From Lineus longissimus (taxonomy: Eukaryota; Nemertea; Pilidiophora; Heteronemertea; Lineidae): DNA of 64,000 nt. The notes beneath the pieces are model-generated. The model was not told the DNA's origin. It saw nothing but the letters and a program-made list of their open reading frames with translations, and ran no database searches. The stretch lies in NCBI RefSeq assembly GCF_910592395.1, contig NC_088314.1:12402001-12466000 (forward strand), given 5' to 3'. The translations under genes and the position numbers were made by a program. Below, one piece after another: positions 1 through 10,270 of the stretch; positions within the stretch are counted from its first letter, which is position 1, and each line of letters starts with the position of its first letter.

Positions 1-640
1 TGATTAGGATGCCAGCCACCTGGAATCGATGTTGGTGTTTGGTTGTTGTCGCCACAAGTATTCCATAACGGCCTCTAAACTTCAGGGCGGCTTAGGTCGA
101 TATGGCACAAAATGAACAGGGCGGTATAGGGCGATACGGCGCCTAATGGGTTAAGGCAACATTCGACCCAAGGAATCAATGCATGGATTTGAAGACATCC
201 CATTTGTCTGATGAAAGGGATTATTCAGGTACTGGTAAGTTAACCCAAGTGGCCATTGTCCTCACCTTTCGACATGGAACAAAAATGGACTCGGACATGA
301 TGGGTGCTTTTGACATCATTGATGATTTTTTAACCTTTGCCCCCTGGTGGCCACATTTGGAATAGAATCTGGATTGTAATTGGTCGTTTGGGTCAGACTT
401 GCTAAGAGGCATATTTGTACAACATGTACAAGTTAAGAACGATCTAGGGCACATAGTAAGAATAGAATTACCACTAACACGTAATTTATGTATTGGATTG
501 TGACATTACCGGTTCAATAAACAACACCTCACTGTAAAAGAGTGTTTCTCCTTATTATTCCTGAGTTTGAATTTATAAACACAATACACCATCAGAAAGT
601 GTTTTAAATTCTTCACAATATACAACCAATCTGATACTTT
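1..640. other. No gene seen; repeat-derived sequence
   Basis: No convincing coding frame or exon is visible. A CCCCCTGGTGGCC motif at 340-352 is the same core found in the Helentron-like arrays further right, so part of this stretch is probably an old copy of those repeats. The rest is unique-looking AT-rich sequence. Confidence 0.5.
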
Positions 641-750
641 TTACTTATGATTTACGCCTTCTAGCGTAAGAAGAATAACACCGACTGCGTCAAGTCAGGC
701 GCGTGGTATTGATGTTGGTTTCACAAGTCATTTACGCGGAAAAGTCTACA

Positions 751-858
751 GCGAGCAGATGACGTGTCAGAATTTTTTGATTTCTTTCAACCAATCAGAA
801 GAGAGATCGCTGATCAGTCCGCAATGCTCTTTGTTTTCCTAGCTTCTTCTGTTTTGGA
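751..858 (+). promoter_or_regulatory. Candidate promoter with CCAAT box
   Basis: A good NF-Y-type CCAAT box (AACCAATCAGA, CCAAT at 791-795) and a CRE-like TGACGTGT at 760-767 lie within 100 bases upstream of an ATG that is followed by a strong splice donor. The spacing is typical of an animal TATA-less promoter. That it is active is inference. Confidence 0.35.
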
Positions 859-882
859 ATGTCGGACAGCCGAACTTTTGTG
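859..882 (+). CDS. Candidate first coding exon (8 codons)
   Basis: An ATG with a purine at -3 opens eight codons reading MSDSRTFV. These end directly at a GTGAGT splice donor (883-888) in phase 0. A CCAAT box lies about 65 bases upstream. No following exon could be identified with confidence; an acceptor-like run before position 3383 would continue the frame for only 13 codons. The exon is too short to assign a family. It could equally be a chance ATG in a promoter-like stretch. Confidence 0.3.
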
Positions 883-889
883 GTGAGTT

Positions 890-1316
890 AATGATTGTGA
901 TCACCCGATCCCTAAAGCTTCCTAGATTCCAATGACATGCCTCATTAATACATTTATATAAGTTTTCCGCTGTTATAGGCCTCCAAACAGGTCGTAACCC
1001 CTCGATTTGACGTCAGAAATTCAACCGTCGAACGACTGCCGGTCCATGAATAATTGACAGAAGGCCTCGAGGTTCATTGGTCCAGCCGCGGCGTGTAGCA
1101 ACGCCTCACGTCATCCATGACGCGCTGGTTTCCCGGACATCCGATTGACCAAAGGCGCGCTACTTGACGTTGTATTGCACGTAGAATTCCATCTGAAATA
1201 TGGGAGTCCCCACAGCACTCTTCGACGCTTGTGTAGCTCAAGGTGTATTATAGCATACTGTGATTTGGCATGGCCGTTGCTGGAGAATGCCGTATCGCCA
1301 CATGCTTTGAAGAAAT
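890..1316. other. Non-coding, CpG-rich, CRE-like motifs
   Basis: No coding frame is seen. There is one perfect TGACGTCA at 1008-1015, and more ACGTCA or TGACG half-sites follow to about 1165. The stretch could be intron 1 of the candidate gene starting at 859. Confidence 0.35.
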
Positions 1317-2363
1317 GAAATGGCCAGGGCCATTGTGCTCACCTAATGTGGAGGAAAGATGGATAAAGAGCATTGTATTGTGTCATGTAGTGTTAGGTTT
1401 GATGTAGGTCCAAGCAATTACAATTTCCCCAAAATGGCCAATTTACAGTACATTCGACCTCTGTGACCTTGCAAAGTAGGTCAAATCAAAGAAGACCCGG
1501 GTGACACATCGAATGGTTGTTAGAATTAGATGTACCTATGATATAAAATTGGTGCCAATCGGGCAAGTCATTACTAGGAATAATGGCATTTTGAAGAATT
1601 TAGGATTTGGCCCCCTCCCTGGAGGCCAAACGGCAAATCAGATCGCACCAAACTTCGATACCTGAGATCACCTGACCAAGGGGTACATGTGTACTTAATT
1701 TGTGATCAATAGTCATTGCAGTTAAGAAACGTGCCATAGTTACGGCCTGACGGCGAATTTACGCCATTTGACCTCTGTGACCTTGACAAGAAGGTCAAAT
1801 TAAAAACCTGTGTGACATATACTGTATGGTGGTTAGATGTACCCATGATATCAAATTGGTGGCAATCGGGCAAGAAGTTAAGGAATAATCACATTTTTAA
1901 GGTTTTTGGATTTTGCCCCCTGGTGGTCAAGTGGTGAATCATATTGGACCAAACTTCAGTCCCTGAGATCACCTGACTAAGAGGTAAATGTGTACCAAAT
2001 TTGGTATGAATAGTCATTGCAGTTTAGAAACGTGCCATCGTTACATCCTAACGGCCAATTTACACCATTTGACCTCTGTGACCTTGAAAAGGAGGTCAAA
2101 TCAAAAACCCGGAGGATATATGATGCACCTTTGCTAGAAGTACCTACCATATTTTTTTCAAAATTTCCCGACTACTATTAAGGGAGATATTGCATATTTT
2201 CACTTTTAACGTTTGGCCCCCTGGTGGCCAAACCATGAAACGAATCGGACCGAAACTTGGTCTCCAAGGTGTCATTACATAAGGGTACATGTGTACCAAG
2301 TTTCAACTCAATAGCTCTAACAGTTACGAAACGTGCCCTGCTAACGGACGACGGACGACGACG

Positions 2364-2428
<65 letters not shown>

Positions 2429-2484
2429 ACGACGGACGCCACGGTATGGGATAAGCTCACCTCTGCTAAGAGGTGAGCTAAAAA
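1317..2484 (+). mobile_element. Non-autonomous Helentron-like ('pearl'-type) element
   Basis: The left end reads GAAATGGCCAGGGCCATTG followed by TGCTCACC. The right end is a perfect 10-bp hairpin, GCTCACCTCT (2455-2464) with a GCTA loop and AGAGGTGAGC (2469-2478), followed by TAAAA. Between them are three diverged units of about 300 bp. Each unit contains GACCTCTGTGACCTTG, a CCCCCTGGTGGCC-like core and AAACGTGCC, and a (GAC)n tract lies near the right end. Inverted GCTCACC/GGTGAGC ends, a tandem core and a microsatellite are the hallmarks of pearl/Helentron non-autonomous elements. No protein is encoded. Confidence 0.7.
2344..2438 (+). repeat. (GAC)n microsatellite inside the element
   Basis: Almost pure GAC triplets occupy about 95 bases just before the 3' hairpin of the enclosing element. 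Open frames across it read as homopolymers of Thr or Asp and are artefacts. Confidence 0.9.
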
Positions 2485-3694
2485 CTAAACAAATGTATTT
2501 ATCATTTCTTTTTGTAATTTATTCGTGAGTGTTATCAAAAATGTCAAACATTACATTGAATATTAGTGGAAGTACAATGTATTGGTTTATTTTAGTGATG
2601 TTTAGATGGATAGTAAGAGTATTTGAGCAGCAGAAAGCATTACTTCATGAATCAACCCATTTGCTAGCTATTTTATAAGGGGTGGCCCATAAACATGATA
2701 GGCCTAAACACATGTCAGGTTCTTGATCTGTGGTTACTTTGAATTAATGAGTAGGGAATTAATGAGTCGGGATATGGGAAATGCTGGTTGGTCCTCTATC
2801 TCAGTTCTCAACCATTCTAGGGAGTGGCTCCGCCTGTACATTCTGAACTTACCCTACTTTGTGTCCCCAGGCAATGTACATGGTAGAAGGTAACAAAAGA
2901 GCGGTAACACTTTCACTTAAGGGTGCCTTGAAATGCTGTCTTGTTGACTAGGACACATAGGCCCATGCACATGCTACTTAAGAGGTCATAGTGGAAGCTC
3001 TGCAGTGGTCTGACTGCATGTATTCCTAACCACAAATGCATAGAACACCTAGGGTCATATACATTCATTAGAATTTTGATGGCAACCTGTTTGGTGAAGG
3101 CTATTCAAATTCTATATGATTTAGCACCTTTTTGCAGTGCTATGATCACAGAAGTTTGTGTATTATCAAGTTATACCAAATGAAGCAAAATTATATTCTT
3201 CAAATATTGTCACTGCTGTTCTAGTCATAATTGCAGCAGCTGATGAACTGACAGTGAAACAAAAAGTATTTAGTGAGACATCTTCTCTCCAACCTACACA
3301 TTTTGATATCAATCACAGTTAAGAAGTTTTTGTTGTACTTTCTTTTGAGTTGTGATACTACTAACAGGTCTGATTATTTCAGCTGGGGGCAGGACTCATC
3401 ATAAAATCTTTAGATTTCAGTTAGGATTTACCTGAATTTGATAGAAGTTGATGCTTTCTAGCATTAGCAATATATTGATGTTTTGGTGTACATATATTTT
3501 GCAGAATGCCATCGAATTCCAAAAAGTCAACTTACAAATATCTTCAATGGATTTGTGTCTCGGAGGGAAATTTTCTCATTCTTCAATAACAAATATCTTC
3601 ATGGCATCGGTGTTTCGGAGGGAGATTTTCTAATTCTTCATTTCCGTAGACACATCACGTCCCCCCTGGTTTCCTAACAAATGGCATTGTTTTA
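2485..3694. other. No gene seen
   Basis: AT-rich sequence without recognisable repeats or a protein family. An acceptor-like TGATTATTTCAG ends near 3382 but leads only to a short open stretch. Confidence 0.4.
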
Positions 3695-4880
3695 GATCTT
3701 GAACGATTACGCAAAATACTGTCACTAGGTGCTTTGACTACTCTTACACGTAGTGGAGGAATCAGCGAGTTAGATCCTAGTACTGTGGATAGAAGCCTCT
3801 TTCTCCAGGAGGTCAACAGGAGTGTTTTTGAACAAAATGAACATCAGCGGAGAAGAGCAACATGATCACTATTCGAGTCTGCTCCTTTAAATTTTACCTT
3901 TACTACTGTGAAAACAGTTGCTACTAAGCAATCTCACAGCGATGAAAGTTTGAATTACAGTATGACTGAGGAGGAAACTGTCATGTATCTTCAGGCGGGT
4001 AAAAAACTTAAATACAATGTTAGACTTTGCATTTTGGAGCTCACATCTTTGGAGGTAGCCACCCACAGAGTAGGGGATGTCATCAATGCTGTTTCCCATA
4101 ATATATTTGGTGTTAGGTTCCCAGACAAAGAGTTGCCGACAGGCCTCTGCAAATAACGCTGACCAGACTCAATTCCTAATCAAACGCTTTTATGGGGAAT
4201 TATTGCGAGAGAGAAAAAACATAGGGTATGGGAAAGTTGGGACTTCGAGGAAGAAGCGGAAGATCGTGAATGCTGCTATTACTATGGATACAGGAGGAGT
4301 CCTTCTACTAGGATTCCAGAGGGTTGCCCAAAAAACAGGCTAGACCATTGTTGACACAGCGAAACAAAAATTCAAGGAGATAGCCATGAGCCGTAGAGCA
4401 GGAACTGATGAATCACCTGATGAATTTCTGCAGACTCAGACCACTCAATTGTCCTTTCTTATGAGTGATCATGCGACCAATGAGAAGCTCTCGAACTGAC
4501 TCATCGAGGAGTGGCATGCTGAGAGATTAAGTAGAGGAGGATTGTCTTAAGAAAACATTGGTGTGGTTCACCAGTTCTTCTGAATGCCTCATGTGCTACT
4601 GGTGTTCCATTCATATATCAAGAAGCACCTAGAGGATGATTTCGGCGACAACAGATTAGGGAGGGACCAGCTACCACAATTCCGTTTTTTTCAGCAAGGA
4701 GGTTGCAGGGATTGCAGTGGCTGGCCCTATCCCATACGAAAAAAACGGAATCCGTGACCAATAGGAAGCATTCTGCCGCAAACACAACATCAAGAGCCAC
4801 CTAATCAACTACCGGGACAATCGATTTAATGGGATATTCCAAGGAGCAGCTACAGTTTATCACCATAGAGAACGAGCATA
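3695..4880 (+). pseudogene. Degraded transposon-type protein, N-terminal and middle part
   Basis: A chain of coding-like segments in shifting frames runs left to right. It starts with an open stretch reading DLERLRKILSLG and a stop near 3864. Next is a segment from 3908 with MTEEETVMYLQ. A segment around 4230-4340 contains GTSRKKRKIVNAA and LLLGFQRVAQ. Then come LMSDHATNEKL (about 4460), a decayed HVLLVFHSYIKKH (about 4590-4625) and NYRDNRFNGIFQGAA (about 4808-4850). This order resembles large uncharacterised proteins, probably transposon-encoded, that are multicopy in marine invertebrate genomes; I recognise the pattern but cannot name the superfamily. Stops and frameshifts make it non-functional. 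Its C-terminal part reappears at 6470-6880 beyond an inserted tandem array. Confidence 0.5.
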
Positions 4881-5159
4881 GCGTTGAATGTCCCCGTCGC
4901 TGTTGGGTGTTTTTTGAAAAATGTGTAGTTTGAATCCGTGTGGTGTTGTAGGCTGTCATTGACTGAAGTTAATGGTTCAGTTGGGTGTCCCATTTTAGGG
5001 ATTTCCATCATATCAGTCAGAAATTCAGGTAGGAAATTTGGGGGAGGAGTTGTAAGGTCTAATCCTTGGTAGCATTCCTTCCATGGGGAGGGGGTCATTT
5101 TGAAAATGTGGAAGAGGCATGCTCAGTTTTAAAAAGTAAATGGTGTGGCAGTGGAGGGA

Positions 5160-6230
5160 GGTTTTATACAGTAGATTTGGTAAAGATCGGAGAAATATTA
5201 AGCGAGTTCTAACACTTTATGTGTTTTTGGTTTTGGACCCCTGGTGGCCAAATCGAGTATGAAACTCGGCCGATTTTTCAACGCGACACACCTATCAGCA
5301 CACGAAATTTCAATCCAAAATATTTGGTCGTTCAGAAGTTACAATGTGGAAGGGAATTTTCATGATTTTCAGGAAGCGCCCCCTATAGGGCAGAAAAATG
5401 GATGAAACTAAAAACCCGGGTGATATATCGTGTATCTTTGTTGGCTTAGTCTACCATAAAAATTTGGTATAGATACATTATGTTTTTTGTTTTGGCCCCC
5501 TGGTGGCAAAATCAAGAATCAAACTCGGCCGAGTTTTCCACGCGACATACATTTATCCTGCCCACTATCAGCACACGAAATTTCAATCCAAAATATGTTG
5601 TCGTTCAAAAGTTACAAACAGGAAGGGAATTTTCATGATTTTCAGGAAGCGCCCCCTATAGGGCAGAAAAATGGATGAAACTAAAAACCCAGCTGATATA
5701 TTGTGAACCTTTGTTAGCTTAGTCCACCATAAAAATTTGGTGAAGATCAGACGAATATCAAGCGAATTCTAACACCTACGTGTTATTTGTTTTGGCCCCC
5801 TGGTGGCCAAACCAAGAATCAAACTCAGCCGATTTTTCAACGCGACACACCTTTGTCCTGCTCTCTCAGCACAACAAATTTCAATCCAAAATATTTTGTC
5901 GTTCAGAAGTTACAGAGCGGAAGGGATTCAGGAAGCGCCCCCTATAGGGCAGAAAAATAAATGAAACTAAAAACCTGGGTGATATATCGTGTATCTATGT
6001 TAGCTTAGTCTACCATAAAAATATGGTAAAGATCGGACGAATATTAAGCGAGTTCTAACACTTTATGTGTTTTTGGTTTTGGCCCCCTGGCGGCCAAATG
6101 GAGAATCAAACTCGGTCGATTTTTCCACGCAACGCTTTGGCCCACCCTCTATCAGCACAACAAATTTCAATCCAAAATATTTTGTCGTTCAGAAGTTATA
6201 GAGCGGAAGGGAAACGTGCGTCCGGCGAGC
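5160..6230 (+). repeat. Tandem array, four ~285-bp units
   Basis: Four units carry TTGGCCCCCTGGTGGCC (near 5232, 5492, 5793 and 6079). Each continues with ACTCGGCCGATTTTTC, CACAACAAATTTCAATCC and (in the first three) AAGCGCCCCCTATAGGGCAG, the last being a second CTCF-like motif. This is the tandem core of a Helentron-like element. It sits between the two halves of a degraded transposon protein. No coding capacity. Confidence 0.75.
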
Positions 6231-6469
6231 GGCGCAACATTTTGCACCCTACTGGCCAGGCCGGGAATCTGACCGGGATGATTTTTAGTGGGACACATCT
6301 TCAGGTGTCCTTCACTCCTTCCACCAAATATCGATTAAATTGCTTGAGTCGTTTAGAAGCTGTAGGGTTGAAACGAGCACAAAGTTGGTGCCATGTACTA
6401 ATACCATGTCCCCCTACACAAGCTCCGGGGGACAATAAGAAACTAGTTTCCATTCTAGCTGACCTTAAG

Positions 6470-6880
6470 GATGACAGGATCCTGCTTTCTCTCAAGATGT
6501 TTGGGATCCACTACCTCACAGCACCATTATGGTAATTGGTGAGCGGACGCGATATCCACTTTCTTGACCTGCACTAGCACTTACAACCCCTGAAAGACTT
6601 TATTTAGAGAATGACTGAAGATCCCACACCAGTTTTGGATGATCACATAGATGTATTCCAAAACTTTCCCCCGAATGAGCGCCATCCTCTCTTTACAGCA
6701 GTGTGTGAGACGCCAGTGACTGAAGGCCAGCTCAAAGAAGCCAAGGCATTGTTGCGATCCATGACAGAGGGGGACACCATGAGTGTATCAACAATCAACT
6801 GAAAGACTTCCTCACTGGTAAATAAAGCACAGCTCCAACAGCCCAGGAGAAGGAACGCACATAGGGGGCTCATCGAACAA
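6470..6880 (+). pseudogene. Degraded transposon-type protein, C-terminal part
   Basis: Open segments read FGIHYLTAP, DIHFLDL, then from 6611 MTEDPTPVLDDHIDVFQNF, and later a frame-shifted QLKDFLTGK near 6797-6823. The order fits the C-terminal part of the protein whose first part lies at 3695-4880, interrupted here by a tandem-core element. Stops and a frameshift at about 6800 show decay. The family is not named with certainty. Confidence 0.45.
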
Positions 6881-6984
6881 ACCTGTCTTTTAAGGGGTAC
6901 TTTGGTACCCGCCTTCACTCTTTCATGTCAAGGTGCCGTTATTATAACTATTGTTTGTGTTGTTACCCTTATGGAAAAGACAGT

Positions 6985-7500
6985 GCACTCTTCTTACCAA
7001 GGGAAATATGGTGTATATTCTTTAAGAATGAAATCCATACAGCCTAATGACAGGAGAAATAGGCCTCTGCTGCACCAGTTTGAAATTCTCCTTGTTTGCA
7101 ATTTGTGAATATGTGATCTATTTTTGTCATTCCATTAGTAGTCGGACAATCTTGTGCATTGTATACACAGAGAACCAAAGGTCTTGGAAGAAGAGCCAAC
7201 ATTGAAATCTCCAAGTATCACAGTGGGAGCACTAAGGCTAATCTGTGCAGTAATGTCTGAAACTGCACCAATTATCTTCCTTGTAGGGGTAGGCAGTGGA
7301 CTGTACAGGCCAATGACATTGATGCGATTGTCACAGGACTGTTCCAAGTGTTGTGAATTGAATTTGTCAATGTCATCATATGACTCAACAACCGGGCGCA
7401 ATGTTACAATGAAAATACCAGTTGCACAACTCTCCAGTATTGGAGGGGAGATAGCGGAAAAATCGAGAAAATGGTTGCCATCATAAACTCACCTTTTTAT
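6985..7500 (-). pseudogene. Helentron endonuclease fragment (frameshifted)
   Basis: On the minus strand, from about 7495 downward, the translation reads GIFIVTLRPVVESYDDIDKF, then RINVIGLYSP and VILGDFN (the GDFN motif of apurinic-like endonucleases). After a frameshift it reads PTTNGMTKIDHIFTN and EAYFSCH(stop)AVWI. The last part aligns by eye with the endonuclease remnant at 27,360-27,780 (IDHIYTN, ETYYSYHKAIWI). An endonuclease fused behind the helicase is characteristic of Helentrons. At least one frameshift and one stop make this a relic. A non-LTR retrotransposon endonuclease is less likely given the paired match. Confidence 0.6.
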
Positions 7501-7539
7501 CGCAACCGCGTATTTTGGAAGAATCTACAAGTTTTTTTG

Positions 7540-8105
7540 TTGAGTATTATATAAATATTGCCCACCAGAGGGTAACATGCTGAATGTCGCCCCGCCGGAA
7601 TGCAATGTCTCCCGAGGCTTTGCCATTAGTTTATCTCATACCTCAAGTGAGGTTCCGTGAAAATGATTGGCTGATACACGTCACATGACCGTGTGGTATT
7701 CGCAATGTGGCCCGCTCATTGGTCGACATTTTGCCATGTCTCCCGGTGTGACAACATTCGGCATGTTACACACCGTGGCGGGCAATATTCATGTAATATG
7801 CCAAGAGTGTGTCGTTTCTCATGGCAAAATTGACAGTCATACGATACTGCCAAATACACACTGACATCACAAGCTTTTCTGTTGAGTTTTGATCGCATAT
7901 AAGTTGATATGGTTTACTTGTGGTGCGACCAGTGTTTTCTCCGACGGCGGCATCTCTACGTAAATAGCCGATTCCTTTTTACCAATTACTTTTGGTACGA
8001 GATAATAAATATTGCCCACCACGGAGGGTAACATGCCCCGAATGTTGCCCCGATGGGATGCAATGTCTCCAGAGGCTTTACATTCAGGTTTGTTAATTTC
8101 ACACA
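7540..8105. repeat. Mosaic direct/inverted repeat (foldback-like)
   Basis: AAATATTGCCCACCAGAGGG (from about 7552) recurs as AAATATTGCCCACCACGGAG (from about 8007), both followed by GGTAACATGC. The same block appears inverted between them around 7755-7805 (ACACCGTGGCGGGCAATATT). The CAATGTCTCC motif also recurs. This organisation is typical of a non-autonomous foldback element; its borders are uncertain. Confidence 0.5.
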
Positions 8106-8747
8106 TTTTTCGTCTGGTGAATAATTCCTGTAGCCATCCTTGAATAAGCTTGTATACTTTTACTTTTTGCCATGGAAATCGAAAGTTGCCTGTGAAAGGG
8201 TCATTTCAAAATGGCTGAAGTTAGTTTTTGCAGGGTGTCTATTAAGTTAATCTATTACTTAGAAAATGCTTGTCAAAAAGCAGTTCATTTTTTTGGGACA
8301 CCCGATATGTACCAAGTTTCATGTTGTAAGCTGGAGGTGAGCTAAAAAGTAAGAGGTTCCAAGTGCAGAACGAGTATGGTAGGAGGTTGCACATTAGATC
8401 ATCAAATGCTGAGACATACCATCAGGTTTCTTGCTACATTGCATCCCAATGTTCCAGATCCTAGCAGAAGACATTTTGTACTTGAGATATTTTCAAGGTC
8501 AAGTTCTGGCATCAGACGCCAGCGCATCAACTTGAGGTTCAAGTCTACGGATGACTCAGCTAACCTGGAGAAGAGTAAATATTAACATTCAGTTATTCCA
8601 TTATACAGCATTTGAGGACTAACCGGAAAAAGAGTAAATAACAACATTCAGCCATTCCATCATGCAGAACTTGCCGAATGAGATGTTTGCCTTTTGCATG
8701 CTTGCCTTTTAAAGAACTCATCTGACTTCCTTTTTAGCAGATGTTAA

Positions 8748-9230
8748 TTCTTTCACTGCCAATAACGTTTTAAAACGCTATTGAAAATAGGTCGCTAAAT
8801 TGCCAATGACGTTTCAAAACGTTATCTCAGCGTTTCCATCTACCCATCAAAAAGTAAACCAAACTATTGATTCTACATTGATTTAAACCTCGCGCCATGT
8901 CTTCGGAAGTGATCTCGGAAGCATTTGGTTCAATCTTGTCCCCAGGAAGTGGGTATTTCGAGTCAGGTCAATTGGTGAAGATAGACCAATTTGAGATCAA
9001 TTTGCTTGATCAGCCTGATTCTGATGGTGATAATGACCAGGCTGTTGGAGGTAATGATGTAAGTAGTAGTGACAATGACTCAGGTGATGGTGGGCAGGGG
9101 GCGCAGCCAGCCTGCTGCAGGTGGGAATCGACCTGCACGTGGCCGAGGGCGTGGTCAATGGGCGGTAAAAATGGCAAAAATCCTGGCAAGATGGGGGAAT
9201 AACTTTAAGATAGGGCTGGCTGTGAAAGAG
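8748..9230 (+). mobile_element. piggyBac-like non-autonomous element
   Basis: TTAA (8744-8747) precedes TTCTTTCACTGCCA, and the right end reads TGGCTGTGAAAGAG before TTAA (9231-9234). The terminal inverted repeats match at about 12 of 14 positions, and TTAA is the diagnostic piggyBac target. Palindromic ACGTTTTAAAACG-type repeats follow the left end. The element is 483 bp long and carries only the start of a transposase-like ORF. Confidence 0.65.
8897..9202 (+). pseudogene. Truncated piggyBac transposase N-terminus
   Basis: From the ATG at 8897 the frame encodes an acidic Ser/Asp/Gly-rich leader (DSDGDNDQ, SSSDNDSGDGG) like the disordered N-termini of piggyBac transposases. Near 9100 the natural continuation appears to change frame, where the neighbouring frame reads GGNRPARGRGRGQ, an AT-hook-like basic stretch. 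The catalytic DDD domain is absent because the right terminal repeat follows at once. It is therefore an internally deleted, non-functional transposase gene. The assignment rests on the TTAA-flanked repeats more than on the protein. Confidence 0.45.
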
Positions 9231-9615
9231 TTAAAGAGAAACAGTCTTTATTATGTATTATTAATGATAACAGTCAACAGCAGATTTGTATTTTGCCTGC
9301 CTTGAAAAACAACTGTCTGCTTTTGTGATCATTCTGCCAAGTGTTTTGTTGTGTGCCACTAGGGATGGGCTCAGACTCTGAGACACCTTTTATTTCAATT
9401 CAAGTACTAGATGCCTATCGGCCAAGAAGCTTTGCTTATCTGGTTGTACCCATTACCAGCTGAAGGGAGCCAGCAGGTATATCGTACATTACTAAATGCC
9501 AACATAGATACGACGTCACAACCAAGCAGCCAACCAGTAAATGCAGTCTAGACCTTAGCATCTAATTCTTTGAAGTTTAGGTTGAGAAAAATCGGTTCAA
9601 TATAACGTTAAGCAC

Positions 9616-9756
9616 TGTGTGCAATGACAATATTTTAGCAACATTTTTACAACATTCTTGGTTGCAACAAATGTTAGAAAAATGTTGCAAAGTGTGTACA
9701 GAGGAAATTGCATGTTACAACATCTTACATGTTACAACATTTTAACAACATGTTGT
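9616..9756. mobile_element. hAT-like element terminal fragment
   Basis: Repeated GCAACATTTTTACAAC, TTGCAACAAATGTT and AACATGTTGTAAC motifs match the subterminal region of the hAT-like element at 41,719-43,024. Only one end is present, and it abuts a Helentron-like left end directly. Confidence 0.45.
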
Positions 9757-10270
9757 AACAAGAGGCCCAAGGGCCGGGCTCTCGGCTGGGCGGAAATAAA
9801 TGGGTCAATGTACAAAACATAGAAAGTACCACGTAGGTCACAATCAACCTTAATTTTCTTAACATATTATTGAGGTACTTGAATCATGTATACATTAAAG
9901 ACTCTTTTGAAAAATAAAGTGCACTATCAGTGAAATTTCACCTTGTAAAGTAGGTCACAAATCAAAACCTGGGTGATATGTAATGGAGAATTATTAGATA
10001 CGCCAACCATTAAAGTAAAGTCACTCCAGTAGATACATAATCACATGAAGTTTGGTTGCAATCCAATCATTAGTATCTGTGTAGTAGGATCGACTTTGTT
10101 TAATTTTCAAGATGGACGCCTGGTGGCCATATTAGTAGATGGATTTGACTGAAAATCAGGGATGTTGTAGAGAGTACATAGATATACAGTCACATGAAAT
10201 TTGGTTGCAAACCGACTTTGTTTAATTTTCAAGATGGCCGCACAGCTCTCCTTTAACAGAACTTGGAACT
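9757..10270 (+). mobile_element. Helentron-like element, GAGGCCCAAGGGCC family, partial
   Basis: The copy starts AACAAGAGGCCCAAGGGCC and then GGGCTCTCGGCTG. It contains repeated units with TTTGGTTGCAATCC, AAGATGGCCGC and GCCTGGTGGCCAT. The same units recur at about 12,090-12,260. No 3' hairpin was found here, so the copy is truncated or nested. Confidence 0.6.

Noticed and set aside
2257-2528. Open frames reading poly-Thr or poly-Asp
   Set aside because: They cross the (GAC)n microsatellite and have no other coding feature.
4850-5098. 82-codon minus-strand frame (PEFLTDMMEIPKMGHPTEPL)
   Set aside because: Codon-like in part, but no start context, no family match and wedged between a relic and a repeat array; not enough for a gene call.
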